This document shows positions 1 through 7,839 of a DNA stretch of 14,494 bases, piece by piece (position 1 is the stretch's first letter; the number at the start of each line of letters is the position of its first letter). A program made the position numbers and the translations under genes. The notes below the pieces were generated by a model, which had not been told where the DNA came from, did not search any database, and saw only the letters and a program-made list of their open reading frames with translations. The stretch is from Planctomycetaceae bacterium (GTDB taxonomy: Bacteria > Planctomycetota > Planctomycetia > Pirellulales > Thermoguttaceae), in contig JAIRYX010000185.1 in NCBI GenBank assembly GCA_031267635.1, positions 1 to 14,494 of the forward strand, in the 5' to 3' direction.

Positions 1-2
1 AC

Positions 3-113
3 GGAATTAACGACTGTCTCGGTCGCGTTGAAAACGACTACAAAATTGAACTCGAATCGCTTATGACTCCCAATTTTCAAAACTTCAAAAAGCTTGAGAT
101 ATTGGAGTTGTGA
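3..113 (+). CDS. possible 3' end of an unidentified gene (partial)
   Basis: This frame is open from the window edge to a TGA at 111-113 and would encode about 36 residues, beginning GINDCLGRVENDYK and ending LEILEL. I recognise no family. The other two plus-strand frames close early (stops near 8 and 64). One minus-strand frame is also open across this stretch but has no start codon. The last 40 bases resemble a motif that occurs twice elsewhere in the window (near 11280 and 12675), so the tail may be leader-like or repeated DNA rather than coding. Confidence is low because too little of the frame is visible. Confidence 0.25.
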   Translation, partial: GINDCLGRVENDYKIELESLMTPNFQNFKKLEILEL

Positions 114-607
114 GGTATATTTGCAAGAACGATTGCCGAATGGCAAGTGAGGGTAATATAACCTTCGACAAGATCACTCTCCCAACAAAATTTCAGGAGA
201 CTTTACTAAACGAAATCCAAGCCATCACCATACCCAAAGTACCTAAATAATCACATCGTAGCCAGTACAAAACAATCAATATTTTCATAACTTGAACTGG
301 AACAAAGAGTTAGTGAAAATAGACACTGGAACTTCGGGTTAACCTTTTTCCTCCAAATGGTGGACAGAGGACTCACATTCTGAAAACATGCAAAAAGCGT
401 TTTTTATACCCTCTGGTTGTAACACAAGTACCGCTTTTTCCAAGCGTTTCTATTTTACATGCCCGATAATCTGCACATGAGTCAATTTACTTAAATGCTG
501 CCTACTGCGTAAATCGGCTAGAATAAGCAATGAAGCAGTCATAGGGAAGATTTCTTTTTCATATACCGATTTTGTTTATACAAATCTGTAAACAAAATTT
601 GATTTGA
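114..607. other. intergenic stretch without a convincing gene
   Basis: I find no supported gene here. The best small frame runs from ATG 140 to TAA 250 (36 residues, starting MASEGNITFDK). It has plausible composition but no Shine-Dalgarno sequence, and its frame stays open upstream to about 98. Between 358 and 478 another frame of about 40 codons is open without a proper start. Both could be decayed coding DNA. From about 560 the sequence becomes very AT-rich, as expected for a promoter region. Confidence 0.4.
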
Positions 608-636
608 TTGACAATCATAAAATAGTTAATTTTAAT
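608..636 (+). promoter_or_regulatory. candidate sigma70-type promoter
   Basis: A TTGACA hexamer (608-613, 6 of 6) is followed after 17 bp by TTTAAT (631-636, 5 of 6 to TATAAT), in AT-rich DNA. It lies about 145 bp upstream of the ATG of the secreted protein and points toward it. The spacing is optimal, but in such AT-rich DNA a chance match is possible. Confidence 0.45.
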
Positions 637-780
637 GAGTTATTAAAATTTTTGTTCGCCATGAATATTTATGAATGAAATTTTATTGTAAATTTTAGAT
701 TATTCGTAATAATTTGTGCATTCAAAGAAAACGATTCTTGAAAAATAACTATTTATAGAAATTCATTTGTGAGGTATGTG

Positions 781-1392
781 ATGCAATGGGATTCGATAAG
801 ACGTGTTTTTTTTCAAAAGCTTGGACTGGCATTACTTCGCGGTTCTGCTGCCGGAGTTCTTTTGAGCGGTCTAGTTGTGGAAAGACAAAATGTTTTTGCT
901 CAACAATATTATTCTTCGCGTAGTCCGCAATATTACCAGACAATTCAGCGTGAAATTGTAACGCCCGCTCCTGATTTTTGGGAATATTATCGTTCTTCCG
1001 ACGGTACGCTGGTCACACCGTCAGGTTTCCAGCAACGTCCGCGTTTGTGGATGACTTATCATTTTTCCTACGAAAATTCTTATGCTTTTCGTCACAATGA
1101 TCAGAAAGAAACGGATTGGTCTTTGCCGGATATTTCTTTAAGCGATTCAGAGCTATTAGCTCCGATACCGACGTTAGCTTCACAGACAAATGACATGTTG
1201 CCTAAAACTCCGTCTTTTGCCAAGAAAAAAGAACAAACTCCCGATGTCGATAGAGTGTTCTCGTCGTTACGTTCTGATACAGAACCGGAAAAACAATTGG
1301 AATCAACGTCAGCGTCGAAGGCAAAAATTCGAATTCCGCATGAATCGCTGCTCATGCGCACAACGACAACGCCCTCTCCTTATATACGGTAA
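781..1392 (+). CDS. small secreted protein of unknown function
   Basis: The product has 203 residues and I do not recognise its family. I chose ATG 781 because GAGG at 771-774 lies 6 bases before it; the in-frame GTG at 769 would overlap that ribosome binding site. The N-terminus looks like a signal peptide: basic residues (RR, K) are followed by a hydrophobic stretch LALLRGSAAGVLLSGLVV, with a likely cleavage after VFA, leaving QQYYSS at the mature start. The mature part is rich in Tyr, Gln, Ser and Thr and has no recognised catalytic motif. The second half is low in hydrophobic residues and probably flexible (KKKEQTPD, DTEPEKQLE). It is therefore probably an exported or cell-envelope protein. 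A good promoter candidate lies upstream at 608-636. A miniature inverted-repeat element begins 2 bp after the stop codon, so the present C-terminus (SPYIR) may have been shaped by that insertion. Confidence 0.7.
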   Translation: MQWDSIRRVFFQKLGLALLRGSAAGVLLSGLVVERQNVFAQQYYSSRSPQYYQTIQREIVTPAPDFWEYYRSSDGTLVTPSGFQQRPRLWMTYHFSYENSYAFRHNDQKETDWSLPDISLSDSELLAPIPTLASQTNDMLPKTPSFAKKKEQTPDVDRVFSSLRSDTEPEKQLESTSASKAKIRIPHESLLMRTTTTPSPYIR

Positions 1393-1394
1393 AA

Positions 1395-1505
1395 TAGACC
1401 TTTTCTCTAACTTCACATCAGGTTATTTAGGCAAAACAGGTGAATACAAAATAACTGTTTTTTGAATAGTGTTCGGTTTATTGATAGGGTTAGAGAAAAG
1501 GTCTA
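1395..1505. mobile_element. miniature inverted-repeat element, 111 bp, perfect 17-bp ends
   Basis: TAGACCTTTTCTCTAAC at 1395-1411 is matched exactly by its reverse complement at 1489-1505, with 77 bp between that hold no open frame of note. If the ends are trimmed to AGACC...GGTCT, both flanks read AAT, which would be a 3-bp target duplication. This structure is typical of a non-autonomous insertion element mobilised by a transposase encoded elsewhere. It could also form a long-stem transcript hairpin acting as a terminator for the gene ending at 1392. The parent family cannot be read from the sequence. Confidence 0.6.
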
Positions 1506-1558
1506 ATAGAATATTCTAAATTTGCGTTTTTAAGGTCAAGATAATTGAGATGACCAAT

Positions 1559-1832
1559 GGTTACGCAAAAGACTTTACCATTGCGACTCTTATTTATCAA
1601 GTTTTCATTAGTAGCCAACAAAACAAGCCCCCAAACTCGCCTTTATTGTTTAGATGATGGATTTTTATCAAAAAAATTACACGAAAAATAGAGAATAAAG
1701 ACGCATATTGGTACAATTCGGGCTACTAAGGAAATTTGATAAATAGGGCGGCAATAATAATATTTTCCGGTAAAATTGACGGTGACTATCCAGTTGCCCA
1801 GTATAGATTTATTTGGTTTGGAGCGGCTGAAT
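1559..1832 (-). mobile_element. palindromic repeat family A, copy 1 (truncated, inverted)
   Basis: This is a diverged copy of the roughly 330-bp palindromic repeat also found at 2837, 3391 and 13570, here in the opposite orientation. The shared blocks, in order, are the inner arm ending TTAGTAGCCAACAAAAC (1608-1624), an AT-rich centre, the mirrored arm GGGCTACTAAGGAAA (near 1720), TTTTCCGGTAAAATTGAC (near 1766) and CAGTTGCCCAG (near 1791). Both terminal GTAAC ends are lost or unrecognisable. The copy ends about 10 bp from the stop codon of the permease gene. Confidence 0.7.
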
Positions 1833-1842
1833 CGCTTTATGT

Positions 1843-2793
1843 TTATCCTAAATCGCGGTCTTCAAACAGAAAAAGTCCGAGTGTCAATGCCAATCCGCAA
1901 TACATTACGGCGTAAATTGCGGTGCAGAAAACGTACCACCATGTCGGCGGTTGATCCATTGCCACGTTGGTTTCCATGTTGAAATGCTCCAACACCGGCA
2001 ACACCGCACACGCAAGGTCAGCCACAAACGCTACCAACGCGATTTGTCCCACCGAAGATTGTACAATCATTGGCGCGAGATGCCCAATCACATAAATCGC
2101 AAGGCAAACTGTCAGGTTTGGCAACAACGAAAAGCGAGTTGAAACGGCAATGGCAATTGCGGCAAGAATTAATGTTTCAAAAAAGGATAACGTGAAGCTA
2201 GGAATCGTTTTAATCACTTCACGTGTGCAATCCCACACCGACGGAATATCTTTTGCGCTTTCACGGGCGTCAAACACGACTTTATAAGAAATGGTATTCA
2301 AAAAGAAAAAACCAAGAATCAGAAAAATCAATGTTACAGCAAGAACCACACCAACATATTTTCCGAACACAAACTGTCGCCGACTTACCGGTTTCGCAAG
2401 AATCATCAACGCCGTTCGACCTTCGAGTTCTTCCGCAACGGAAAAACTGGCTGTCCAAACCGCAAGAAAAACCGCCATAAGTTTAATCAACGTAAGACCT
2501 TGCGTGATAACTAATTTAATATCTTCACCGAGTGTATGATACGGAATGTACAGAAACATGAACAGCGCAAACAGCCCGATAAGTACAAGAATTAAAAAAA
2601 GCGGTTGATAAATCGCTTCTTTAAACGTAACCCACGCAATCGCACCGATTTTCGGCACAAAAAATCGCAAAAGTAATACCAAAACGCCAAAAACGGCAAA
2701 CAAGCCAATTTCGACAAAATCAACAAGAGTCACCGCCCGAATCCAATTCGGAATTGCGGCAAATAACGATGTTTCCAAAAGTAATGAAGTCAT
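1843..2793 (-). CDS. ABC-2-type transporter permease
   Basis: The 316-residue protein is an integral membrane protein with about seven or eight hydrophobic segments (roughly residues 25-45, 62-83, 101-118, 144-165, 205-245, 252-268 and 287-310). Residues 120-147, containing EELEGRTALMILAKPVSRRQ and FGKYVG, match the cytoplasmic loop signature of ABC-2 permeases of the NosY/GldF type. That signature is an acidic-E-G-T start, then K-P-V-S-R, then a GK before the next membrane span. Such permeases pair with a separate ATPase to move substrates or lipids across the inner membrane. No ATPase gene is visible in this window, so partner and substrate are unknown. The start at 2793 gives a sensible N-terminus but has no clear Shine-Dalgarno sequence. 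A family A repeat ends about 10 bp beyond the stop codon, and another begins 44 bp upstream of the start. Confidence 0.8.
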   Translation of the reverse strand: MTSLLLETSLFAAIPNWIRAVTLVDFVEIGLFAVFGVLVLLLRFFVPKIGAIAWVTFKEAIYQPLFLILVLIGLFALFMFLYIPYHTLGEDIKLVITQGLTLIKLMAVFLAVWTASFSVAEELEGRTALMILAKPVSRRQFVFGKYVGVVLAVTLIFLILGFFFLNTISYKVVFDARESAKDIPSVWDCTREVIKTIPSFTLSFFETLILAAIAIAVSTRFSLLPNLTVCLAIYVIGHLAPMIVQSSVGQIALVAFVADLACAVLPVLEHFNMETNVAMDQPPTWWYVFCTAIYAVMYCGLALTLGLFLFEDRDLG

Positions 2794-2836
2794 TATTAAA
2801 AATCAAAGTCGATTAAAGTTTCAAAAAAAATAAAAT

Positions 2837-3264
2837 GTAACTATTTGGTTACTCAACCAAATAAATCCGTACCGGGCAACTGGGTAGTTATTGTTAATTT
2901 TACCGGGAATATCACCTATTGCCGCCCTTCTTTATAAAATCCCATTAGTCGCCCAAATTACACCATTATTGCGTCCTTACTCCCTGATTTTTCATTCACG
3001 TTTTGGGGGTAACATTCCATCCTCTAATAAATAAGGGCATAAGGGCACGCACATTTGGGGGCTTTGTGGACTACTAAGGGAAACTTAATAAATAAGGGTG
3101 CAATAGTAAAATCTTTCGGGTAACTTTACAGAGAGCTTCTAAAAACCTCATTTTCAACAAATTCTACCGTTGAAAAATAAAGACTTACGAATATTTTGGG
3201 GATGGTTTTGGAATTTCTCTACAGTTGCCCAGTGCGGATTTATTGGGGACAACTGAATAGTTAC
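2837..3264 (+). mobile_element. palindromic repeat family A, copy 2, with 8-bp target duplication
   Basis: The element starts GTAACTATTTGG and ends CTGAATAGTTAC, so its termini are inverted repeats of one another. It is flanked on both sides by AATAAAAT (2829-2836 and 3265-3272), a perfect 8-bp target duplication. Long imperfect arms run almost to the centre: AAATCCG...GGGCAACTG near the left end is mirrored by CAGTTGCCCAGTGCGGATTT near the right, and the inner arms carry CCCTTCTTTATAA...ATTAGTCGCC and ACTACTAAGGG. It encodes no protein. Ends beginning GTAA plus 8-bp duplications are hallmarks of IS66-family elements, so I infer a non-autonomous derivative. Length is about 335 bp after removing a nested insertion at 3132-3219. 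It lies just upstream of the permease start and may affect its expression. Confidence 0.8.
3132..3219. mobile_element. nested 88-bp insertion inside repeat copy 2
   Basis: Comparison with copies 3 and 5, in which the surrounding sequence is continuous, shows 88 extra bases here. They are bracketed by the direct repeat TACAG (3127-3131 and 3220-3224), consistent with a 5-bp target duplication. The insert ends are imperfect inverted repeats (AGAGCTTCTAAAAAC against AGAAATTCCAAAACC read from the right). Inside is an 8-bp perfect hairpin, TTTTCAAC 3151-3158 with GTTGAAAA 3169-3176. It looks like a second, smaller miniature element that jumped into the first. Confidence 0.6.
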
Positions 3265-3390
3265 AATAAAATAAATCAAATTGTTTCTTATTATACCAGA
3301 ACTTTCAAAAATTTCAACTTTTCTTATTTAAAAATTCTGATTCTTTCCTATCTTTTTGAGGGAGCTTAAAATTATTGTCAATGTTATTCT

Positions 3391-3830
3391 GTAACACTCT
3401 TCAGTCGATCAACCTCAACAAATCCGTACCGGGTCACTGCATTGTTACTGTCAGTGTTATCGAAAAATATTGTTATTGCCGCCCTTATTTAGAAAATGCC
3501 ATTAGTAGTTCAAATTGTACCAATATGCGTGTCCTTCATTCCCTTATTTTTCGTTTATACGCCTCACGGCGAGCAATTGCACTTTTATTTTGCCTATAAA
3601 CTCCATGAATAATTAGGAGTTCCGCAACGAATAAAATGGCAATTTCTTACCGTGGAATGTATTATTCTTTTTGATAAAAATCCATGATCTAAAAAATAAG
3701 AGCATGTTTGGGGGGTTTTGTTGGCTACTAAGGGAAAGTTGATAAATAAGAGCTGCAATGATAAAATCTTTCGGGTAACTCTACAGTTGCCCAGCGTGGG
3801 TTTATTGGGTTTAGACAACTGACTAGTTAC
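3391..3830 (+). mobile_element. palindromic repeat family A, copy 3, with near-perfect 8-bp target duplication
   Basis: The element runs from GTAACACTCTTCAG to CTGACTAGTTAC. The flanks are GTTATTCT (3383-3390) and GTTATTTT (3831-3838), an 8-bp duplication with one mismatch. The internal blocks are the same as in copies 2 and 5: AACAAATCCGTACCGGG, TTGCCGCCCTTATTT, GTTGGCTACTAAGGGAAAG, TCTTTCGGGTAACTCTACAG and TTGCCCAG. It is longer than copy 5 because of a nested fold-back insertion at about 3556-3663. The right end lies 26 bp beyond the stop codon of the last platform-operon gene, so a transcript hairpin here could terminate that operon. Spurious open frames across it are not genes. Confidence 0.8.
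3556..3663. mobile_element. nested fold-back insertion of about 108 bp inside repeat copy 3
   Basis: Copy 5 lacks these bases: there the centre reads CCCTTATTTTTCGTTCC directly. The extra DNA is itself a long imperfect hairpin. ATAC...CACGGCGAGCAATTGC...TTTTATT on the left pairs with AATAAAATGGCAATTTCTTAC...GTAT on the right, down to a perfect AACTCC (3599-3604) / GGAGTT (3616-3621) stem with an 11-base loop. It differs in sequence from the insertion in copy 2. Exact ends are uncertain by a few bases; a TA or TTA target duplication is possible. Confidence 0.55.
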
Positions 3831-3856
3831 GTTATTTTTTTCAGTGTTCTAACATT

Positions 3857-5821
3857 TTACATTGCCGTCATATCTGTTCCTGTTGTCTGTTTCTTTTCGT
3901 ATCGATCAATTTCTTGTTTGTCGATTTTTGCCGATTGGAGTTTTACAGTTCCGTCAAAGCCCATAAGCATAATTTGACCAGATGAAACATGTTCTTGATT
4001 CGTTCCGGCGAGTCGCCGCTTACCGATAATATCCAGTACGCATTCGCCGGAAAGATGATCCAACGTTTTGGTTGACGCTTTGGGCTTTGCTGCTGTTCCC
4101 GTTCCAGTACTCATTGCGGTTGCTGTCGAACCGTAATCAGAACCTCCGCTGTTCATGCCGCTCATACCATTTTGCGTTGTTGTGTCGGGAGCTTTGGAAC
4201 TCGACTTTTTGAGAAAATTCAAAACGGTTCCGAGTGTTATTTTTTGATCTTTCAAAATGTAATCTGTTTTTTCCGTTTCATCAAATGCAATGGATGTAAT
4301 CGTAGCGGATGTTTCATTGTTACGCGGATTGATAAGATCAACGTCCTGCACCAAAACACGCGACGTTGCAAGCGCGGTTACGGGACCGGATGGTTCCGAA
4401 AATTCAGTCCAGAAAACCGGGACTCTTTTCGTCTTTTCCGCTGTTTCGTCTAAATATTTATCCGCCATGAAAAGATTAGGATTTTTAACAGCCAATCGGA
4501 CTTTGTATTGATACGATTTATTCGGCTCAACGTCGAAATCGAAATATCGGAACAGACAATAAGTAACTTGCTGATAAACCGAAGGACGTTCTCTTCCTGC
4601 ACCAATATACCACGCTGTACCGGGATTCATTCCTCCGCCGGAGACGTCGCCGCTCATTCCTCCCATACCGCCGCCGTAACCGCCCGTACCTGTTCTACTC
4701 CCCATTCCGCTGACTTCACCGCCCATTGCACTGCCGCCTGCACCTAACATTCCGCTTAGCCCCGCCGTACCACCCGCTGAGCCGTTTATGTCTGAACCGC
4801 CGCCCATGCCTTGTCTTGGAGAAAAACTACTGACGTCAAAAAGTTCTTTTTCTTCTATCGGCTTTTGGTCTTTTAGTATTTGCCATTGCATCTTCATATT
4901 TTCAATCATGTTACCCTGCAATGAATCCGCCATAACAGGAATGTACGGCGGATAAGCCGCTTCACGACCGAAAATGCGATTACTCAACGGCGGAAGAGGA
5001 CTTGCCATCGCAGGAAAGCGGCTTGAATCATACGGCGGAAGCGTGTATTGAATGTCCACCGGATCAAGACCATAACCTGCCCAATGACGCTGATTATTGA
5101 AGTATTGCGTTCTGACGTCAATTTTTTTCCAATTCGGTTGACCATTTGCGTTATTGTCTCCGATTTCGCTGCGATGAATTTCAAAATAAATGTAAGTCGG
5201 CATATCGTCCAATGTGGAGTACATGGCATTGGAATACTTGTTGATATATTCTTCTAATTGTTGTTTGTAAGGAATTAAACCAGTGACCATTACCCAGCGT
5301 TTGACTTCGACGCTTGAACCGCTTCCAGCAGACATTCCCGTTCCGCCCATTGTCGCGCCGCCGCCGAATCCGCTCCTATCGCTTGTCATCGTCGTTGCGC
5401 CGCCGTTAAATATGGTTGGGTCTTCATTCCACAAGACGCCGCCGACTCCCGCCGTTACCATCAAACGCGACGGCGAAAAAAGAGCCGGATTCGCCCGCCG
5501 AACTTTTTCGGAAAAAACCGGCGGTTCCCACTTACTTTGGAGAGAATAAAAATCATGAGGGATTCCGTGCCGAATATCGTCCGCGCGAAGGTCATACGGT
5601 TGAAGCGTCTTATCCAAATCGGAAAAGAGTTTCGTACTGTTTGTAATCGTATTGTTTGCCTGCGTTGCGTCGTTTGTTAAATCGCTCGGCGACCAAGAAA
5701 TTCTCGGAAGCGATGTGGCTGTATAACAATAAAAGAGCGTTACAAGCACTAACGCACCGAAAATAATTTTTTCGACATGCAAAAACAAAACATTGTGTTT
5801 TCCAGGTTTATTCGTTTTCAT
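3857..5821 (-). CDS. third platform-operon protein, single-pass membrane, Gly-rich insert
   Basis: The 654-residue protein has one N-terminal membrane segment (about residues 17-36, KIIFGALVLVTLFYCYTA) and is probably periplasmic after that. Residues about 170-335 form a first globular region (KRWVMVTGLIPY, YIYFEIHRSEIGD). Residues about 337-400 are an extreme Gly/Met/Ser-rich low-complexity linker. Residues about 417-483 (LFRYFDFDVEPNKSYQYKVR, then WTEFSEPSGPV) resemble a fibronectin-III-like beta domain. A C-terminal region follows with CVLDIIGKRRL and GQIMLMGFDGTVKL. I cannot assign it to PilP or another named Pil protein. It is the last gene of the minus-strand operon, 73 bp after its neighbour, so a role in the same pilus or secretion platform is inferred from position. 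GAGAG lies about 8 bases before the ATG. A family A repeat lies 26 bp beyond the stop. Confidence 0.65.
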   Translation of the reverse strand: MKTNKPGKHNVLFLHVEKIIFGALVLVTLFYCYTATSLPRISWSPSDLTNDATQANNTITNSTKLFSDLDKTLQPYDLRADDIRHGIPHDFYSLQSKWEPPVFSEKVRRANPALFSPSRLMVTAGVGGVLWNEDPTIFNGGATTMTSDRSGFGGGATMGGTGMSAGSGSSVEVKRWVMVTGLIPYKQQLEEYINKYSNAMYSTLDDMPTYIYFEIHRSEIGDNNANGQPNWKKIDVRTQYFNNQRHWAGYGLDPVDIQYTLPPYDSSRFPAMASPLPPLSNRIFGREAAYPPYIPVMADSLQGNMIENMKMQWQILKDQKPIEEKELFDVSSFSPRQGMGGGSDINGSAGGTAGLSGMLGAGGSAMGGEVSGMGSRTGTGGYGGGMGGMSGDVSGGGMNPGTAWYIGAGRERPSVYQQVTYCLFRYFDFDVEPNKSYQYKVRLAVKNPNLFMADKYLDETAEKTKRVPVFWTEFSEPSGPVTALATSRVLVQDVDLINPRNNETSATITSIAFDETEKTDYILKDQKITLGTVLNFLKKSSSKAPDTTTQNGMSGMNSGGSDYGSTATAMSTGTGTAAKPKASTKTLDHLSGECVLDIIGKRRLAGTNQEHVSSGQIMLMGFDGTVKLQSAKIDKQEIDRYEKKQTTGTDMTAM

Positions 5822-5894
5822 ATCCGCTGCTCTCTTGCTTCAAAATATGATTTTTTATTTTGTTAAAATTTCAATGAGTAGATATCATGAATAC

Positions 5895-7718
5895 TTACGC
5901 CGTACCGCTTACGTCGGGCTCGGTCGCAGGCGTTTCCGGCGGCGTTGTTTCTTCCGCAGGCGTTGTTGTCGGCGTTGTTCCTTCGGCAGGCGAGGTGTCG
6001 TCACCTACGCCGCCTTCAATTCCGCTACTTTGTGCGCTGGCGCCGGTCGCAAGTTTTTCTTTGTCCGGTTCGTTGTAAACATAAATTACGCCGATAATTT
6101 GAATGTTTACCGCATCGGCTCCATAAGGTCCAATTTTTCCGCCGACTTCAAATTTATCCAATGCGCTTATATCGCCGACTCCTTGTGCGCCACCCATTCC
6201 ACTACCGCTACCGCTCATTCCGCTACCTGTACTTGTACTGCCGCTCATTCCGCCATCCATTCCTTCCGACAACGTCATTCCCATTCCCAAAACGCCGGTT
6301 TGCGCCATGCCCGGACTGTAACGGACAAGTTTGACGTCAATCGGCATCGGACTATTGGCACATTCGACAAGAATGTCGGAAACGCGGCGTTGATCCACAA
6401 TCAAATCAAGACAAACCGGCATAATATTCACTTCCGCCATCGGCGGAGCGTCGTCTTCTCCCAACGGTTTCATTTCCAAATCGACATAACGATTCCGCTT
6501 GAGATATTTGAGAATGTCTTCTTCCGTCTTCGGCGCGGCAGATATTCCATCACTCATCATACCGCTATCGCTACTCGTTGAAGAACCGGAAGAAGACATT
6601 CCGTCGCTCATCATGTCGCTTGCCATACCGCCGCCGGTTAATGGACCAAGAGGCATAAGAATATTGGGATTACTTACAATTGGCGAAGCGTCTTTGCCAA
6701 TCAACATACTTTGAATACGTTTAATCGCCGCGTTATGAGGTCCCGTTGCTTTCACGCGATCATTAATATTGCGGACAATGTGAATCAGCGAGTTGTAAAC
6801 CCAAATATCTTCTTGAGCGATCCAAATTTGAGCGGATGTCGGCGTCGTGTCTACCCAAGTAACAATTCCATAAATTTCAGGATTGGGCCAATCAACAATT
6901 CCTTCAACTTTTTGATTTGCCGATTCAAAAAGCTGAGTCGCGTCGTTCATTCCGGCGGTTGATGCCATACCGGAAACGCTACTGTTATCCATGCCGCTTA
7001 CGCCTCTCCCCATACCATCGCCGCCACTTGCCGCAGTCATACCGCCAGTCCAGTTGAAAGTGTTACCGCTACCGCCGGTTCCTCCCATGCCGCCGCCCAT
7101 TTCCGAACCGCCGCCCATACCGCCGGAAGAAAGTTTCCTCGCATTGGCTCGCATCATTTGTCTTGCGTTAATAACAAACGGATCAACGTCAACAAAAACT
7201 TCCTCGCCGTTTTCTTCGACAGGCTTGCCGGTTTTGAGGTCAAATTTTTTGATCATCACCTTGCGACGTTTGGCAATGTCGAGAAATTCCGGGAGCTGAC
7301 GTTCAACAAACGTGTTATACCATTCATTATATTGAATCGTCGGAAACGAATCAAAACGTTTCATCGTTTGAACATCGCGGACAAATTGAGTTCCGATTTC
7401 AGGCGACCAAACAAAATATTCTTTTTGTTCGTTATACATTCGCTCCCATGCCGCATAAACTTTTTTGCGAAGCTCATTGACGTTCTTTTGAATATCCGTA
7501 ATGGTATTTTGATTTGGATGAGATGGGTTGCTTTTGACTGTGCCAACCGATTTTTTGAGCGTTTCCAACTCGTCCCGTCTTTTATTATAGTTTGCTTTTG
7601 CGCTGCTGTTCGCAAGAATAAACAAAACCCACATGGCAATAATCGCCAGAGGAACGCATATCCAAAACAGATTTTTCTTAACGACGTCAAGGGAAAAGTT
7701 TTGTTTTGATTTTGCCAT
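5895..7718 (-). CDS. PilO-like inner-membrane platform protein
   Basis: The 607-residue protein starts MAKSKQNFSLD with GGAAGAG a few bases upstream of the ATG. Its layout fits a PilO/GspM-like bitopic protein: a short cytoplasmic N-terminus, one membrane segment (about residues 17-36, LFWICVPLAIIAMWVLFILA) and a charged, probably coiled-coil stretch (about 41-100, KRRDELETLKK, VNELRKKV). A long periplasmic part follows, with alpha/beta stretches at about 283-343 (IWVYNSLIHIVRNIND) and 428-467 (CLDLIVDQRRVSDILVECAN). Three Gly/Met/Ser-rich inserts (about 198-257, 361-393 and 471-516) separate the folded parts, and the C-terminus is a Thr/Pro/Glu-rich tail. It is about three times the length of classical PilO because of these inserts. 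The PilO assignment rests on architecture and on the PilM gene 121 bp upstream, not on a clear sequence signature. Confidence 0.65.
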   Translation of the reverse strand: MAKSKQNFSLDVVKKNLFWICVPLAIIAMWVLFILANSSAKANYNKRRDELETLKKSVGTVKSNPSHPNQNTITDIQKNVNELRKKVYAAWERMYNEQKEYFVWSPEIGTQFVRDVQTMKRFDSFPTIQYNEWYNTFVERQLPEFLDIAKRRKVMIKKFDLKTGKPVEENGEEVFVDVDPFVINARQMMRANARKLSSGGMGGGSEMGGGMGGTGGSGNTFNWTGGMTAASGGDGMGRGVSGMDNSSVSGMASTAGMNDATQLFESANQKVEGIVDWPNPEIYGIVTWVDTTPTSAQIWIAQEDIWVYNSLIHIVRNINDRVKATGPHNAAIKRIQSMLIGKDASPIVSNPNILMPLGPLTGGGMASDMMSDGMSSSGSSTSSDSGMMSDGISAAPKTEEDILKYLKRNRYVDLEMKPLGEDDAPPMAEVNIMPVCLDLIVDQRRVSDILVECANSPMPIDVKLVRYSPGMAQTGVLGMGMTLSEGMDGGMSGSTSTGSGMSGSGSGMGGAQGVGDISALDKFEVGGKIGPYGADAVNIQIIGVIYVYNEPDKEKLATGASAQSSGIEGGVGDDTSPAEGTTPTTTPAEETTPPETPATEPDVSGTA

Positions 7719-7839
7719 GATGAATCTCTTCCAATGTCCTTAAAATTTAACGTAGATAAAATAAGTTGATGCTATCGTAACAACACGGTTTTCAGTCGCT
7801 TTCACCGCGAGACGCCGCTAATCAATTACCGCTGACCGA

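Noticed and set aside
140..250. A 36-residue open frame MASEGNITFDK...
   Set aside because: Composition is protein-like, but there is no ribosome binding site and the frame continues upstream without a clear start. Kept only as a note in the intergenic entry.
5793..6581. 262-codon plus-strand open frame opposite the PilO-like gene
   Set aside because: It is antisense to a well-supported gene, and its Arg- and His-rich repetitive composition reflects reverse reading of the Gly/Met-rich inserts.
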